A program made the translations under genes and the position numbers. The notes below the pieces were generated by a model. It made no database searches and was not told the origin of the DNA. It saw only the letters and a program-made list of their open reading frames with translations. Below are positions 1-7,249 of a DNA stretch of 11,141 nucleotides, one piece after another. The stretch spans positions 1 through 11,141 of the forward strand of contig JBBIUJ010000127.1 of the NCBI GenBank assembly GCA_037440345.1, given 5' to 3'. The stretch comes from CAINVV01 sp037440345. Lineage in GTDB: Bacteria > Bacteroidota > Bacteroidia > Bacteroidales > Prolixibacteraceae. Positions within the stretch are counted from its first letter, which is position 1, and the number at the start of each line of letters is the position of its first letter.

Positions 1-999
1 GCAGCGAGAAAAAATGCGATGGTAGCCCCTCCTGCCGACTGCCGTTCTGAAGGACGCACCGGACTTGAATCCTACAAAAAACTGGGATATGTACCTTATG
101 AGGAGGTGAAGGAATCGGTATCCAAAACCCTTGAATATGCCTACAACGACTGGTGCGATGCCCAGTTGGCAAAAGCGGCCGGCAATGTTTCCGACTACGA
201 CATGTTTTTGAAAAGAGCTGCCAACTACAAAAACATCATCGACGTCACTACCGGATTTGCCCGCCCCAAAAGCAAGAATGGATCGTGGCTTTCGCCATTT
301 GATCCTACTTTTGTCGGGCATGGAAAGGACCGGCATTATACCGAAGCGAATGCCTGGCAATACACCTGGTTTGTACCCCATGATGTGAACGGCCTGATTC
401 AAATGGAGGGTGGACGCAAACGTTTTGTTGAAAGGTTGGATTCCCTTTTTACCATCAGTTCTGAAGTAAAAAGCGGCGTTTCAGATATTACCGGACTGAT
501 CGGTCAATATGCCCATGGCAATGAACCAAGCCATCACACGGCTTATCTGTTTAATTACGCGGGGGCGCCATGGAAAACGCAAAATATTGTCAGAACGGTT
601 GCAGACAGTTTATACAGTTCAGGGCCCGCGGGATTGTGCGGCAATGAGGACATGGGCCAAATGTCAGCCTGGTACGTTTTAAGTTCGATGGGCTTCTACC
701 CCGTCGCGCCCGGACAGAATGTCTGTTTAATCGGAAGTCCTGAATTCGAGAAGGTCACTCTCCATCTGGATAAATCCTTTAACAAAGCAAAGGAGTTTGT
801 CATCGAGACCATTAACAACTCCAAAGAAAACAAATTCATCCAATCCGCCACATTAAATGGCCAACCATTGAACAAGTCATGGTTCGACCATGCAACCATC
901 CAAAACGGAGGCAAATTGATCTTCCGGATGGGGGCCAAACCCAATAAAAATTGGGGAAGCGATCCTACCTCCGCCCCACCCTCCATGAGCAACAATTAA
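1..999 (+). CDS. GH92 family alpha-mannosidase, C-terminal part (5' end outside window)
   Basis: The reading frame is open from base 1, so the gene starts upstream and only the last 332 codons are seen. The ATG at 19 is internal. The protein matches the catalytic (alpha/alpha)6-barrel end of glycoside hydrolase family 92. A YTEANAWQYTWFVPHD block lies at 337-384, GNEPSHH at 517-537 and GNEDMGQMSAWY at 640-675, followed by GFYPV and a small beta-rich tail. Family members are calcium-dependent, inverting exo-mannosidases that trim alpha-mannose, often alpha-1,2 linked, from N-glycans or yeast mannan. They are usually exported in Bacteroidota. The conserved acidic residues of the YTEANAW and GNED blocks are present, so this part looks intact. 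The exact linkage cannot be read from the sequence, and any signal peptide lies outside the window. The next gene follows after 36 bp on the same strand, so cotranscription is likely. Confidence 0.93.
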   Translation, partial: AARKNAMVAPPADCRSEGRTGLESYKKLGYVPYEEVKESVSKTLEYAYNDWCDAQLAKAAGNVSDYDMFLKRAANYKNIIDVTTGFARPKSKNGSWLSPFDPTFVGHGKDRHYTEANAWQYTWFVPHDVNGLIQMEGGRKRFVERLDSLFTISSEVKSGVSDITGLIGQYAHGNEPSHHTAYLFNYAGAPWKTQNIVRTVADSLYSSGPAGLCGNEDMGQMSAWYVLSSMGFYPVAPGQNVCLIGSPEFEKVTLHLDKSFNKAKEFVIETINNSKENKFIQSATLNGQPLNKSWFDHATIQNGGKLIFRMGAKPNKNWGSDPTSAPPSMSNN

Positions 1000-1000
1000 C

Positions 1001-1035
1001 AACATCCTCACTCATAACTCATAACTCAATTTTAT
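1001..1035 (+). repeat. Degenerate 7-bp tandem repeat filling the gap before the kinase-phosphatase gene
   Basis: The 36-bp gap holds five 7-base units in phase. TCACTCA (1008-1014) is followed by two identical TAACTCA units (1015-1028). The flanking units AACATCC and ATTTTAT are much weaker. The array ends directly at the ATG at 1036. The period of seven is not a multiple of three, as expected for noncoding DNA. Similar heptad-phased tracts with other sequences occur at 5446-5480, 6128-6162 and 6187-6207. No Shine-Dalgarno-like sequence is seen in this leader. Confidence 0.6.
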
Positions 1036-2943
1036 ATGAAGAAGCAAGAACTACAAAAATTACTACAGGATATCAGTGCCGTCAGGATTGCCGTATTGGG
1101 CGATTTCTGCTGTGACGCCTATTGGTTCATCGATGAGGCGATGAGCGAAATTTCCGTCGAAACAAACCAGGCTACCCGGCCCGTCAGACAACAGCGGTAC
1201 TCGTTGGGGGGAGCAGGAAATGTAACCAACAACCTGGCCGCTATCGGCATCAAAGAGATCCGGGCCTTTGGCGTGATTGGCACCGATCCTTTCGGGGCAG
1301 AGATGAAAAAGATCATGACAGCCACCGGCATCGACCCGACCAATCTGCTGGTGCAGGAGGAGGAGTGGTATACCCATACCTATGCCAAGCCATACATCGA
1401 TGATTTCGAACTCAACAGGGTCGACTTTGGCAATTACAATGTGCTTTCGAAAGGGACGGCGGACAGGTTGATTGAAAGTTTGGAAAAGGCGGTTCCTGAA
1501 GTAGATCTGGTGATCATCAACCAACAGGTACCCTCCGGTATCCATACCGAATATTTCAGGAAGCGATTGGTAGAGGTGATCCAAAAATTCCCTAAAAAGA
1601 GCTTTATTGTCGACAGCCGTAATTTCAACGACTTTTACGATGGAGCGATCCGTAAAATGAATGACACCGAGGCTGCACGTCTTTGCGGCCTCAACAAGAA
1701 ACCGGATGAAGTTGTAAGCTATTCAGAAGTGGTCTCTTCGGCCAAAACATTGTTCGCAAAATTCGGCAAGCCACTGTTCGTTACCCGAGGAAGCAAAGGA
1801 TCGCTGACAATCGATGCCAACGGTATCTCCGAAGTCCCCGGACTGATGATCATGTCAAAAGTGGATACCGTAGGTGCTGGCGACAGCTACCTGGCCGGTG
1901 CCGCAGGCGCCCTTGCAGCAGGATACCCGATGCAGGAAGCCGCTGAATTGGGTGCGCTCGTCGCCGGAGTAACCGTTCAAAAATTGTTCCAGTGCGGTAC
2001 GGCCACACCGGAAGAGATCCTGCACATCGGCGAACATAGCGATTTTATCTACCATCACGAGTTGGCAGAAGAGATCCGTATGGCCAAATACCTGGGAGAA
2101 AGCGAAATTGAGATCGTCGATCAGTCACTCATGCACAAAGATGTCTGTCCAAAGTATGCCATCTTCGACCACGACGGAACTATTTCAACCCTTCGCGAAG
2201 GATGGGAAGAGATCATGAACCCCATGATGATCAAGGCCATTCTTGGCAAGAAATACAAAGAGGCGGATGATGCCCTTTACCACAGAGTGGAAACACGGGT
2301 TGCAGAATTCATTGACAAAACAACAGGCATCCAGACCCTGGTACAGATGAAGGGGTTGATCGAACTGGTCAAAGAGTTTGGTTGCGTACCCGAAGAGGAG
2401 ATTCTGGATATTTTTGGGTATAAAAAAATCTATAATGACGAGTTACTTTTAATGGTGAAAGAGCGCGAGAAAAAATTACAACGCGCCGAGCTCACCCTGG
2501 AAGATTTCACCATTAAAAACGCCGTCCCATTTTTAACACGTCTCTATCAGGCGGGTGTCAAACTCTACCTGGCAAGCGGCACCGATGAAGAGGATGTGAA
2601 GAGTGAAGCCAAAGCGCTTGGTTATGACTACCTATTCGAAGGCAGGATTTACGGGGCTGTTGGCGATATCAACAAGGAAGCCAAGAAGATTGTCCTGGAT
2701 AAAATCCTTGATTCCATCGGCACTACTGAATCCGGACAGATCATCACCTTCGGCGATGGTCCGGTTGAGATCCGCGAAACGCATAAGCGCAACGGCATTA
2801 CAGTCGGGCTTGCGAGCAACGAACAACGCAGATACGGACTGAATACCCACAAGCGCACCCGTTTGATCAAAGCAGGCGCAGACATCATCATCTCCGACTT
2901 TTCGCAAATGGAGCAACTTTTGGAGTTGTTGGGGGTAAATTAA
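1036..2943 (+). CDS. Fusion of PfkB-family sugar kinase (HldE/RfaE-like) and HAD-family phosphatase
   Basis: This 635-residue protein has two enzyme domains. Residues 1 to about 335 are a ribokinase/PfkB fold. A glycine-rich GGAGNVTNNLAAIG block (58-71) resembles ADP-heptose synthase kinases, and the PfkB signature DTVGAGDSYLAG (277-288) carries the catalytic base D283. Residues about 372-635 are a HAD phosphatase: motif I FDHDGT with nucleophile D378 and D380, motif II at S514 in LASGT, and motif IV GDGPVEI (573-579). The long helical stretch after motif I suggests an alpha-helical C1 cap. The inferred chemistry is phosphorylation of a sugar or sugar phosphate plus removal of a phosphate. 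In bacterial heptose activation these steps are done by the HldE kinase domain and GmhB, but GmhB lacks such a cap and no nucleotidyltransferase domain is present here. The substrate is therefore open. No signal peptide is seen, so the protein is cytoplasmic. The first ATG after the GH92 gene is the natural start. Confidence 0.88.
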   Translation: MKKQELQKLLQDISAVRIAVLGDFCCDAYWFIDEAMSEISVETNQATRPVRQQRYSLGGAGNVTNNLAAIGIKEIRAFGVIGTDPFGAEMKKIMTATGIDPTNLLVQEEEWYTHTYAKPYIDDFELNRVDFGNYNVLSKGTADRLIESLEKAVPEVDLVIINQQVPSGIHTEYFRKRLVEVIQKFPKKSFIVDSRNFNDFYDGAIRKMNDTEAARLCGLNKKPDEVVSYSEVVSSAKTLFAKFGKPLFVTRGSKGSLTIDANGISEVPGLMIMSKVDTVGAGDSYLAGAAGALAAGYPMQEAAELGALVAGVTVQKLFQCGTATPEEILHIGEHSDFIYHHELAEEIRMAKYLGESEIEIVDQSLMHKDVCPKYAIFDHDGTISTLREGWEEIMNPMMIKAILGKKYKEADDALYHRVETRVAEFIDKTTGIQTLVQMKGLIELVKEFGCVPEEEILDIFGYKKIYNDELLLMVKEREKKLQRAELTLEDFTIKNAVPFLTRLYQAGVKLYLASGTDEEDVKSEAKALGYDYLFEGRIYGAVGDINKEAKKIVLDKILDSIGTTESGQIITFGDGPVEIRETHKRNGITVGLASNEQRRYGLNTHKRTRLIKAGADIIISDFSQMEQLLELLGVN

Positions 2944-2994
2944 GGTTTACCCGCAAATCGCATATTAACAGGTGATTATATAGTAATATTCATA

Positions 2995-3030
2995 AAACTG
3001 ACGGGGTGACTAAGAGTGACCCCGTCAGTT
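2995..3030. repeat. Palindromic intergenic repeat, copy 1
   Basis: A 12-bp stem (2996-3007 with 3019-3030, arm AACTGACGGGGT) continues through one G·G mismatch (3008/3018) into three more pairs and an AAG loop (3012-3014). The 36-base unit matches 8009-8044 at 34 of 36 positions. The only differences are the two opposed bases at the stem mismatch: G and G here, C and C there. It lies 51 bp after the kinase-phosphatase stop codon. No T-run follows on the plus strand. Only TTTTATG follows it on the minus strand. It is therefore better called a dispersed palindromic repeat than a terminator. Confidence 0.85.
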
Positions 3031-3044
3031 GATTAAAAACATTC

Positions 3045-3091
3045 ATCCCACATGAAGTGAAATTCATTCATTTCTTGCGGGATTTTTTTTT
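3045..3091 (+). terminator. Rho-independent terminator after the kinase-phosphatase gene
   Basis: An imperfect hairpin has an outer stem ATCCCACA (3045-3052) pairing with TGCGGGAT (3076-3083), with one A·C mismatch. It continues inwards through a second run of pairs (3054-3061 with 3067-3074, one G·T) to a five-base loop. Nine consecutive T residues (3083-3091) follow. It closes the GH92 and kinase-phosphatase unit and isolates it from the receptor operon that starts at 3267. Confidence 0.75.
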
Positions 3092-3110
3092 GTAAATCTC
3101 CTGAGTTAAT

Positions 3111-3136
3111 TGCTTCTAACCTATATAACAGAAGCA
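3111..3136. promoter_or_regulatory. Dyad upstream of the receptor operon, possible operator
   Basis: A perfect 7-bp inverted repeat TGCTTCT (3111-3117) / AGAAGCA (3130-3136) is separated by 12 AT-rich bases. It lies about 70 bp upstream of the proposed promoter of the receptor operon and downstream of the terminator, so it sits in the regulatory part of a 323-bp intergenic region. A dyad of this size can occur by chance. No protein is assigned to it. Confidence 0.3.
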
Positions 3137-3207
3137 TCTGACAAAAAACATATATCCGACATTTTCTGCTATTCATCCGTCAAATTTCACTGTTCATCAC
3201 CTTAATT

Positions 3208-3238
3208 TTTGAATCTTATTGGTGTTGTGCCACCTTTG
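3208..3238 (+). promoter_or_regulatory. Candidate Bacteroidota-type promoter for the receptor operon
   Basis: A TTTG at 3208-3211 is followed after 19 bases by CACCTTTG (3231-3238). This fits the Bacteroidota sigma-ABfr pattern of TTTG at -33 and TAnnTTTG at -7 with one mismatch. Transcription would start around 3245, giving a short A-rich leader before the ATG at 3267. Within 25 bp upstream, ACTGTTCAT (3189-3197) resembles one half of a LytTR-type direct repeat, but I found no properly spaced second half. Confidence 0.42.
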
Positions 3239-3266
3239 AATCGAAAACCAAAAAATAGCCATTGCC

Positions 3267-5432
3267 ATGAGAGGTTTACTTCTTTATCTGCTTTTTTCAC
3301 TGTCCGGGTTGAATATTTTTGCACAAACCGTCATTACCGGTAAAGTAACCGAGGAAAATGGCGTGGCAATGGCAGGGGCAAATGTCTATTTAAAGGGAAC
3401 CTATGATGGGACCTCCAGCAACGAAAAAGGTGTTTTTAAATTTAAATCGACCAAAACCGGCTCCTTTGATGTAGTTGTCGGACTTGTAGGGTACGAACAA
3501 TTTATGCGCAAAGTGGAATTGAAAGGCGATACCATTCGGATCAATGTTCAATTAAAAGAGGCATTTAACCAGTTGAATGCAGTGACTATTACGGCAGGAA
3601 CATTCGAAGCCGGTGACAAAAAACGTGCGGTAACCATTACTCCACTCGACATGATGACCACTGCCGGTGCTGCCGGCGATATGTACGGGGCCTTGCAGAC
3701 ACTACCAGGAACGACAACCAATGGTGAGTCGGGCCGATTATTTGTAAAAGGCGGGGACAGTGAAGAATCGCAAACATACATTGATGGTTCGCTTGTTTCA
3801 GTTCCTTACAATTCAACTGCACCCAATCTCGCTACCCGTGGAAGATTTAATCCCTTCATGTTTAAAGGAATGGTTTTCAGCACTGGTGGATATTCGGCAG
3901 AGTACGGTCAGGCGCTTTCGTCGGTGCTCCTGCTCAATACAAACGATATGCCGGCTGAAGATCAGCTCGATTTTTCGGTGCTTTCAGTTGGTGCGGAAGT
4001 CGCCGGATCAAAATTATGGAAAAACGGCGCAGTGACCGGATCATTCGGCTACAACAATCTACAGCCTTATATGAGCATTGCCCCGCAGAATTACAGTTGG
4101 ACCCGAGCCCCGGAGTCGGGCAACGGCGCTTTAAGCATTCGTCAAAAAACAGGTAAAACAGGCATGTTTAAGCTTTATTCAAGTCTCAGCAGGAGTAGTT
4201 TTATCCTGAGTCAGGAAAACCTGAACCAGGGAGGAAAACCCTTTGACTATGAACTATCCAACAACAATTATTTTTTAAATACTTCATGGAACGGCAAACT
4301 GGGTGAAAACTGGAGCATGAATTCTGCCGCTTCATTTACAAACAACAAAGACAATATTGGGTTTGATCAAACCTCTGTCAACAAAAAAATTCAGGGAGTA
4401 TTTCTAAAGAATGTGTTCACTCATACATTCAGCGACAAATTCATCTTAAAATTTGGAGGGGAATTTTCAGCAAAGTCATTCGGGCAAAATGTAGCAACAC
4501 AAACCGAAACCCATGACAATCGGTTTGTTAATAACAATTTCTCGGGTTTCACCGAAGCCCAGGTTTATGCATCCTCAAATTTTACAATACGTGCCGGCGC
4601 CCGTATGGAATATTCAGACTACCTGAAAAGATTAAAAGTATCGCCGCGCTTATCGACAGCATATAAAATAAACGGGAATAGTCAGTTTTCCCTGGCTTAT
4701 GGTTGGTTTTACCAGAATCCTGTAGACGATTATTTGCTCTATACTAACCAAATTAAGCCGGAAAGGGCAGATCATTATACATTTAGCTACCAATCCTCCA
4801 TCAATGAACGAACCATTAAAATAGAGCTGTATTACAAAGATTACAAGGATCTGGTCAAACAAAACGGTGATGCATTTTATCTCCCAACCAGCTACTCTAA
4901 TTTGGGCAGCGGCTACGCAAAAGGGCTTGACTTTTTCTGGAGAGACAATAAAACAATAAAAAATGGTGACTACTGGATATCCTATTCATACCTGGATACC
5001 AAACGCAATTACCGCAATTTCCCAACTGAAGCTATCCCAACCTTTGCCAGTAAACACAATTTCTCGGTGGTTTACAAACACTGGTTCGCAGGGTTACGTT
5101 CTCAGGCAGGGGCAAATTTCAAGTATTCGTCACCTCGTGTGTACAACAATCCCAATTCTACGGTTTTTAACGGCGAACTGATGAAACCATACAGAAGCCT
5201 GGACCTGAGCTGGAGTTTCCTGTATCGGCAAAACATCATTTTTTATGGCGCAGTCACCAATATTACCGGGTTCAAAAATGAATTCGGACGACAATATGCT
5301 GATGCGATTGATGCTTCCGGGCAATATCCAAGCTCATCGATCAAGCCCAGCTCGAACCGCTTCTTCGTTGTAGCTTGTTTCATTACATTGACAAAAAAAG
5401 GAAAAGCCAATCAGCTTGATAAAATTGAGTAA
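3267..5432 (+). CDS. TonB-dependent outer-membrane receptor, carboxypeptidase-regulatory-like N-terminus (plus arm)
   Basis: This 721-residue protein starts with a signal peptide (about residues 1-19, cleavage likely at FA|Q). A CarboxypepD_reg-like beta domain follows (about 22-97, beginning VITGKVTEENG). The plug comes next (about 115-225) with LPGTTTNGESGRLFVKGG, YIDG and GGYSAEYGQALSSVL, and the rest is an outer-membrane beta-barrel. Family members import ligands using TonB energy. At 721 residues it is much shorter than SusC-type glycan transporters (about 1000), and no SusD-like gene is adjacent. The ligand is therefore not predicted. The final barrel strand (around FFVVACFITL) is followed by a charged tail of about 13 residues. 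The C-terminal 145 residues align with the receptor fragment at 10687-11141, including YWISYS, the HN(F/L)SVVYK block and an SSPRVYNNPN / SSRPYHDPN block. It leads a four-gene operon continuing at 5484. Confidence 0.92.
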   Translation: MRGLLLYLLFSLSGLNIFAQTVITGKVTEENGVAMAGANVYLKGTYDGTSSNEKGVFKFKSTKTGSFDVVVGLVGYEQFMRKVELKGDTIRINVQLKEAFNQLNAVTITAGTFEAGDKKRAVTITPLDMMTTAGAAGDMYGALQTLPGTTTNGESGRLFVKGGDSEESQTYIDGSLVSVPYNSTAPNLATRGRFNPFMFKGMVFSTGGYSAEYGQALSSVLLLNTNDMPAEDQLDFSVLSVGAEVAGSKLWKNGAVTGSFGYNNLQPYMSIAPQNYSWTRAPESGNGALSIRQKTGKTGMFKLYSSLSRSSFILSQENLNQGGKPFDYELSNNNYFLNTSWNGKLGENWSMNSAASFTNNKDNIGFDQTSVNKKIQGVFLKNVFTHTFSDKFILKFGGEFSAKSFGQNVATQTETHDNRFVNNNFSGFTEAQVYASSNFTIRAGARMEYSDYLKRLKVSPRLSTAYKINGNSQFSLAYGWFYQNPVDDYLLYTNQIKPERADHYTFSYQSSINERTIKIELYYKDYKDLVKQNGDAFYLPTSYSNLGSGYAKGLDFFWRDNKTIKNGDYWISYSYLDTKRNYRNFPTEAIPTFASKHNFSVVYKHWFAGLRSQAGANFKYSSPRVYNNPNSTVFNGELMKPYRSLDLSWSFLYRQNIIFYGAVTNITGFKNEFGRQYADAIDASGQYPSSSIKPSSNRFFVVACFITLTKKGKANQLDKIE

Positions 5433-5445
5433 AGAGAGAAATAAA

Positions 5446-5480
5446 TACAAATTAAAAATTACAGATTACAAATTAAAAAT
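5446..5480 (+). repeat. Heptad-phased tandem repeat before the secreted TPR-like gene
   Basis: Five contiguous 7-base units fill most of the 51-bp gap. TACAAAT and TAAAAAT pairs occur at 5446-5459 and again at 5467-5480, with TACAGAT (5460-5466) between them. This gives an exact 14-base repeat with a 21-base period. It ends three bases before the ATG at 5484. The tract is AT-rich and could affect translation initiation of the downstream gene, but that is inference. Confidence 0.65.
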
Positions 5481-5483
5481 GCT

Positions 5484-6125
5484 ATGAAAAAAATTACGCT
5501 AGTGATTGCTGTTCTGTTAGTTAACATGGCTTCTATCGCGCAGAAACCGGAATTTTCCCAATCCATGGGCGAAGCGCTTGGTCAATTTTCATCTTGCAGA
5601 ACGGTAGCCGATTTTCAGGCTTTGGGCAACAAATTCCAAATGATTGCCAATGTAGAAAAAACAGAATGGTTGCCTTTGTATTATCATGCCTATTGTAACA
5701 TCGTTATGAGTTTTATAGAACAGGGCGATGCCGTAAAAAAAGATAGTTACCTTGATGAAGCAGAAAAGTCTGTCAATAAGTTGGTTGCCATGGTGCCAAA
5801 CGAAGCCGAGGTTTTTACTTTGCAATCTTTTTATTTTACTGCACGTCTGGTTGTCAATCCGATGGAGCGCGGACAGAAGTATAGTGCGCTCTCCGGACAA
5901 TCTGTAGGCAAAGCGCTGGCTTTGGATCCCACCAATCCGCGTGCCCGACTGATCAAATTACAAGGAGATATAGGTTCGGCAAGGTTTTTTGGCCAGGATC
6001 CAAAATCGTTCTGTCCGCAAGCCAAAGAACTTCTGGCCACCTGGGACAATTTCAAACCGAAATCGCCAATAGATCCGGCATGGGGTAAAGATCAGGCTGA
6101 GGGAATTGTAAAAGGTTGCCAGTAA
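5484..6125 (+). CDS. Secreted TPR-like helical protein, unknown function (plus arm)
   Basis: This 213-residue protein has a signal peptide (KK, then a hydrophobic run, cleavage likely after A19 in SIA|Q). No lipobox cysteine is present, so a soluble periplasmic protein is expected. The mature part looks helical and TPR-like: EWLPLYYHAY (61-70), DSYLDEAEKSVNKLVAMVPNE (87-107) and SVGKALALDPTNPRAR (140-155). It is a clear paralogue of the protein at 10007-10657. They share EWLPLYY, KxDxYLDxA, PNExE, PMxRG, KALxLxPxNPR, FKPK and WGK. This copy has four cysteines in the mature part (C38, C71, C177, C212), which could form two disulfides; the paralogue has none. I do not recognise a named family. 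Its place between the receptor and the kinase in both arms suggests a partner role in uptake or sensing. Confidence 0.85.
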   Translation: MKKITLVIAVLLVNMASIAQKPEFSQSMGEALGQFSSCRTVADFQALGNKFQMIANVEKTEWLPLYYHAYCNIVMSFIEQGDAVKKDSYLDEAEKSVNKLVAMVPNEAEVFTLQSFYFTARLVVNPMERGQKYSALSGQSVGKALALDPTNPRARLIKLQGDIGSARFFGQDPKSFCPQAKELLATWDNFKPKSPIDPAWGKDQAEGIVKGCQ

Positions 6126-6127
6126 TT

Positions 6128-6162
6128 GCAGAGGGCTGAGAGCATGGGGCAGAGAGCGGATT
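6128..6162 (+). repeat. GC-starting heptad tandem repeat after the secreted TPR-like gene
   Basis: Just after the stop codon lie five in-phase 7-base units that all begin with GC: GCAGAGG, GCTGAGA, GCATGGG, GCAGAGA and GCGGATT. The unit is purine-rich and unlike the surrounding AT-rich DNA. An 11-base block recurs with a 14-base period (6133-6143 and 6147-6157, 10 of 11 identical). Confidence 0.55.
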
Positions 6163-6186
6163 TATCTTTACATTTACAACAAGTAT

Positions 6187-6207
6187 CCTAAATACTAAAT
6201 TCCAAAT
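6187..6207 (+). repeat. Short heptad repeat overlapping the kinase start
   Basis: Three 7-base units, CCTAAAT, ACTAAAT and TCCAAAT, run directly into the kinase start codon; the last AT of the third unit belongs to the ATG at 6206. With only three imperfect units this tract alone is weak. Its support comes from the other heptad-phased tracts in the window. Confidence 0.4.
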
Positions 6208-7249
6208 GAAGATTCCGGAATTACGTGAAAAATCATTCAAGTTGGCAAAACTCATTTTGGCCAATGTCGCCTTAGGTATCTTGCTAATGTTGGTTTTGAT
6301 GGCAAATGCGCTGCAAGATGTAAAAACTTCTCTTGTCATATTTGTTTGGACTTTTAGCATCTGCATAACACAATGGATTGGACTGAGTTTTATTTACAGG
6401 CTAATCGACCAAAAGATTTCCTGGATAAAAGCTCCGGTAAAAAAGGTTTTTGTCCAGATCTTTACTTTTCTGGCCTATTCTATATTTGCCTATGTAGTAA
6501 TGCAATTTGTCAATTACTATATTTGGAGAGGCATATTACCCTCACAGTCATGGCCATGGATTGTAGCATCCATTCCAGTCACCTTGTTGATTTCTTTAAT
6601 TATTACGTTAATTTTTACCGCGGTCGGCTTCTTTTTTGCGTGGAAGAATTCGGTGATCCAGGCTGAAAAATTGAAAGCGGAGATGATGGTGTACAAATAT
6701 GAATCCTTACGGAATCAGATCAATCCCCATTTCCTTTTCAACAGCCTGAATGTGCTGAGCGACCTGGTTTACGACGACCAGGCTACAGCTGTAAAGTTTA
6801 TCCGGCAGTTGAGCGACCTTTTTCGTTATGTACTCGATAGTCGCGACAAAGAACTGGTCCCACTGAAAGATGAAATGGAATTTATTCATTCATTTATCTT
6901 TTTGCTTCAAACCAGGTTCGAAGAAAAGTTGGAAATAATTGTTGATGTAAAACCCGATAGCGCAGATTACATTGTGCCAATGACCTTACAACTTCTCATT
7001 GAAAATGCAGTTAAACACAACGAGGTTTCCGAGACTTATCCCCTTCGTATTACTATCCGGAAGTACAATAATTTTCTGGAAGTTACCAATGGGCTGCGAC
7101 CGAAAAATGTGGGTGAGGACTCAATGAAAACCGGCTTGAGAAACATTGTTCAACAATTTGCATTCTTTTGTGACCGACCTATTGAAATCCTTCCGTCTGA
7201 GGAGCAATTTATGGTTCGAATACCCATACTAAAATTGACGGAAAAATGA
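6206..7249 (+). CDS. LytS-type sensor histidine kinase (plus arm)
   Basis: This 347-residue inner-membrane kinase has four predicted helices (about 15-35, 42-65, 80-103 and 118-146) and very short outside loops. There is no sizeable periplasmic sensor domain. A helical linker leads to the His_kinase domain of the LytS/YehU type. RNQINPHFLFNSLN (169-182) holds the phospho-accepting H175. The ATPase domain follows, with the N-box LLIENAVKHN (263-272) and one glycine box around TGLRNI (309-314). It should autophosphorylate and pass phosphate to the regulator whose start overlaps its stop (ATGA, 7246-7249), which indicates translational coupling and a cognate pair. It aligns end to end with the kinase at 8929-9960, with the phospho-accepting histidine at position 175 in both. 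The signal may be sensed in the membrane or through the neighbouring secreted protein; that is inference. Confidence 0.93.
   Translation: MKIPELREKSFKLAKLILANVALGILLMLVLMANALQDVKTSLVIFVWTFSICITQWIGLSFIYRLIDQKISWIKAPVKKVFVQIFTFLAYSIFAYVVMQFVNYYIWRGILPSQSWPWIVASIPVTLLISLIITLIFTAVGFFFAWKNSVIQAEKLKAEMMVYKYESLRNQINPHFLFNSLNVLSDLVYDDQATAVKFIRQLSDLFRYVLDSRDKELVPLKDEMEFIHSFIFLLQTRFEEKLEIIVDVKPDSADYIVPMTLQLLIENAVKHNEVSETYPLRITIRKYNNFLEVTNGLRPKNVGEDSMKTGLRNIVQQFAFFCDRPIEILPSEEQFMVRIPILKLTEK

Noticed and set aside
1063..1584. Long open frame of 173 codons antisense to the kinase domain
   Set aside because: It lies wholly inside the strongly supported kinase-phosphatase gene on the other strand and its translation matches no motif I recognise. 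It is a shadow frame.
2996..3030. Copy 1 of the palindrome as the terminator of the kinase-phosphatase gene
   Set aside because: No T-run follows the stem on the plus strand, while a hairpin with nine T residues lies just downstream at 3045-3091 and is the better candidate.
5390..5432. Possible frameshift in the run of seven A residues near the receptor C-terminus, explaining its charged tail
   Set aside because: The present frame gives a short plausible tail and a normal stop. Adding or removing one A does not restore a terminal aromatic residue, so there is no reason to infer an error.
6163..6170. TATCTTTA as a -7 promoter element for the kinase gene
   Set aside because: It is one mismatch from TAnnTTTG, but no TTTG or TTG lies at the right distance upstream, and the gene is placed inside an operon.
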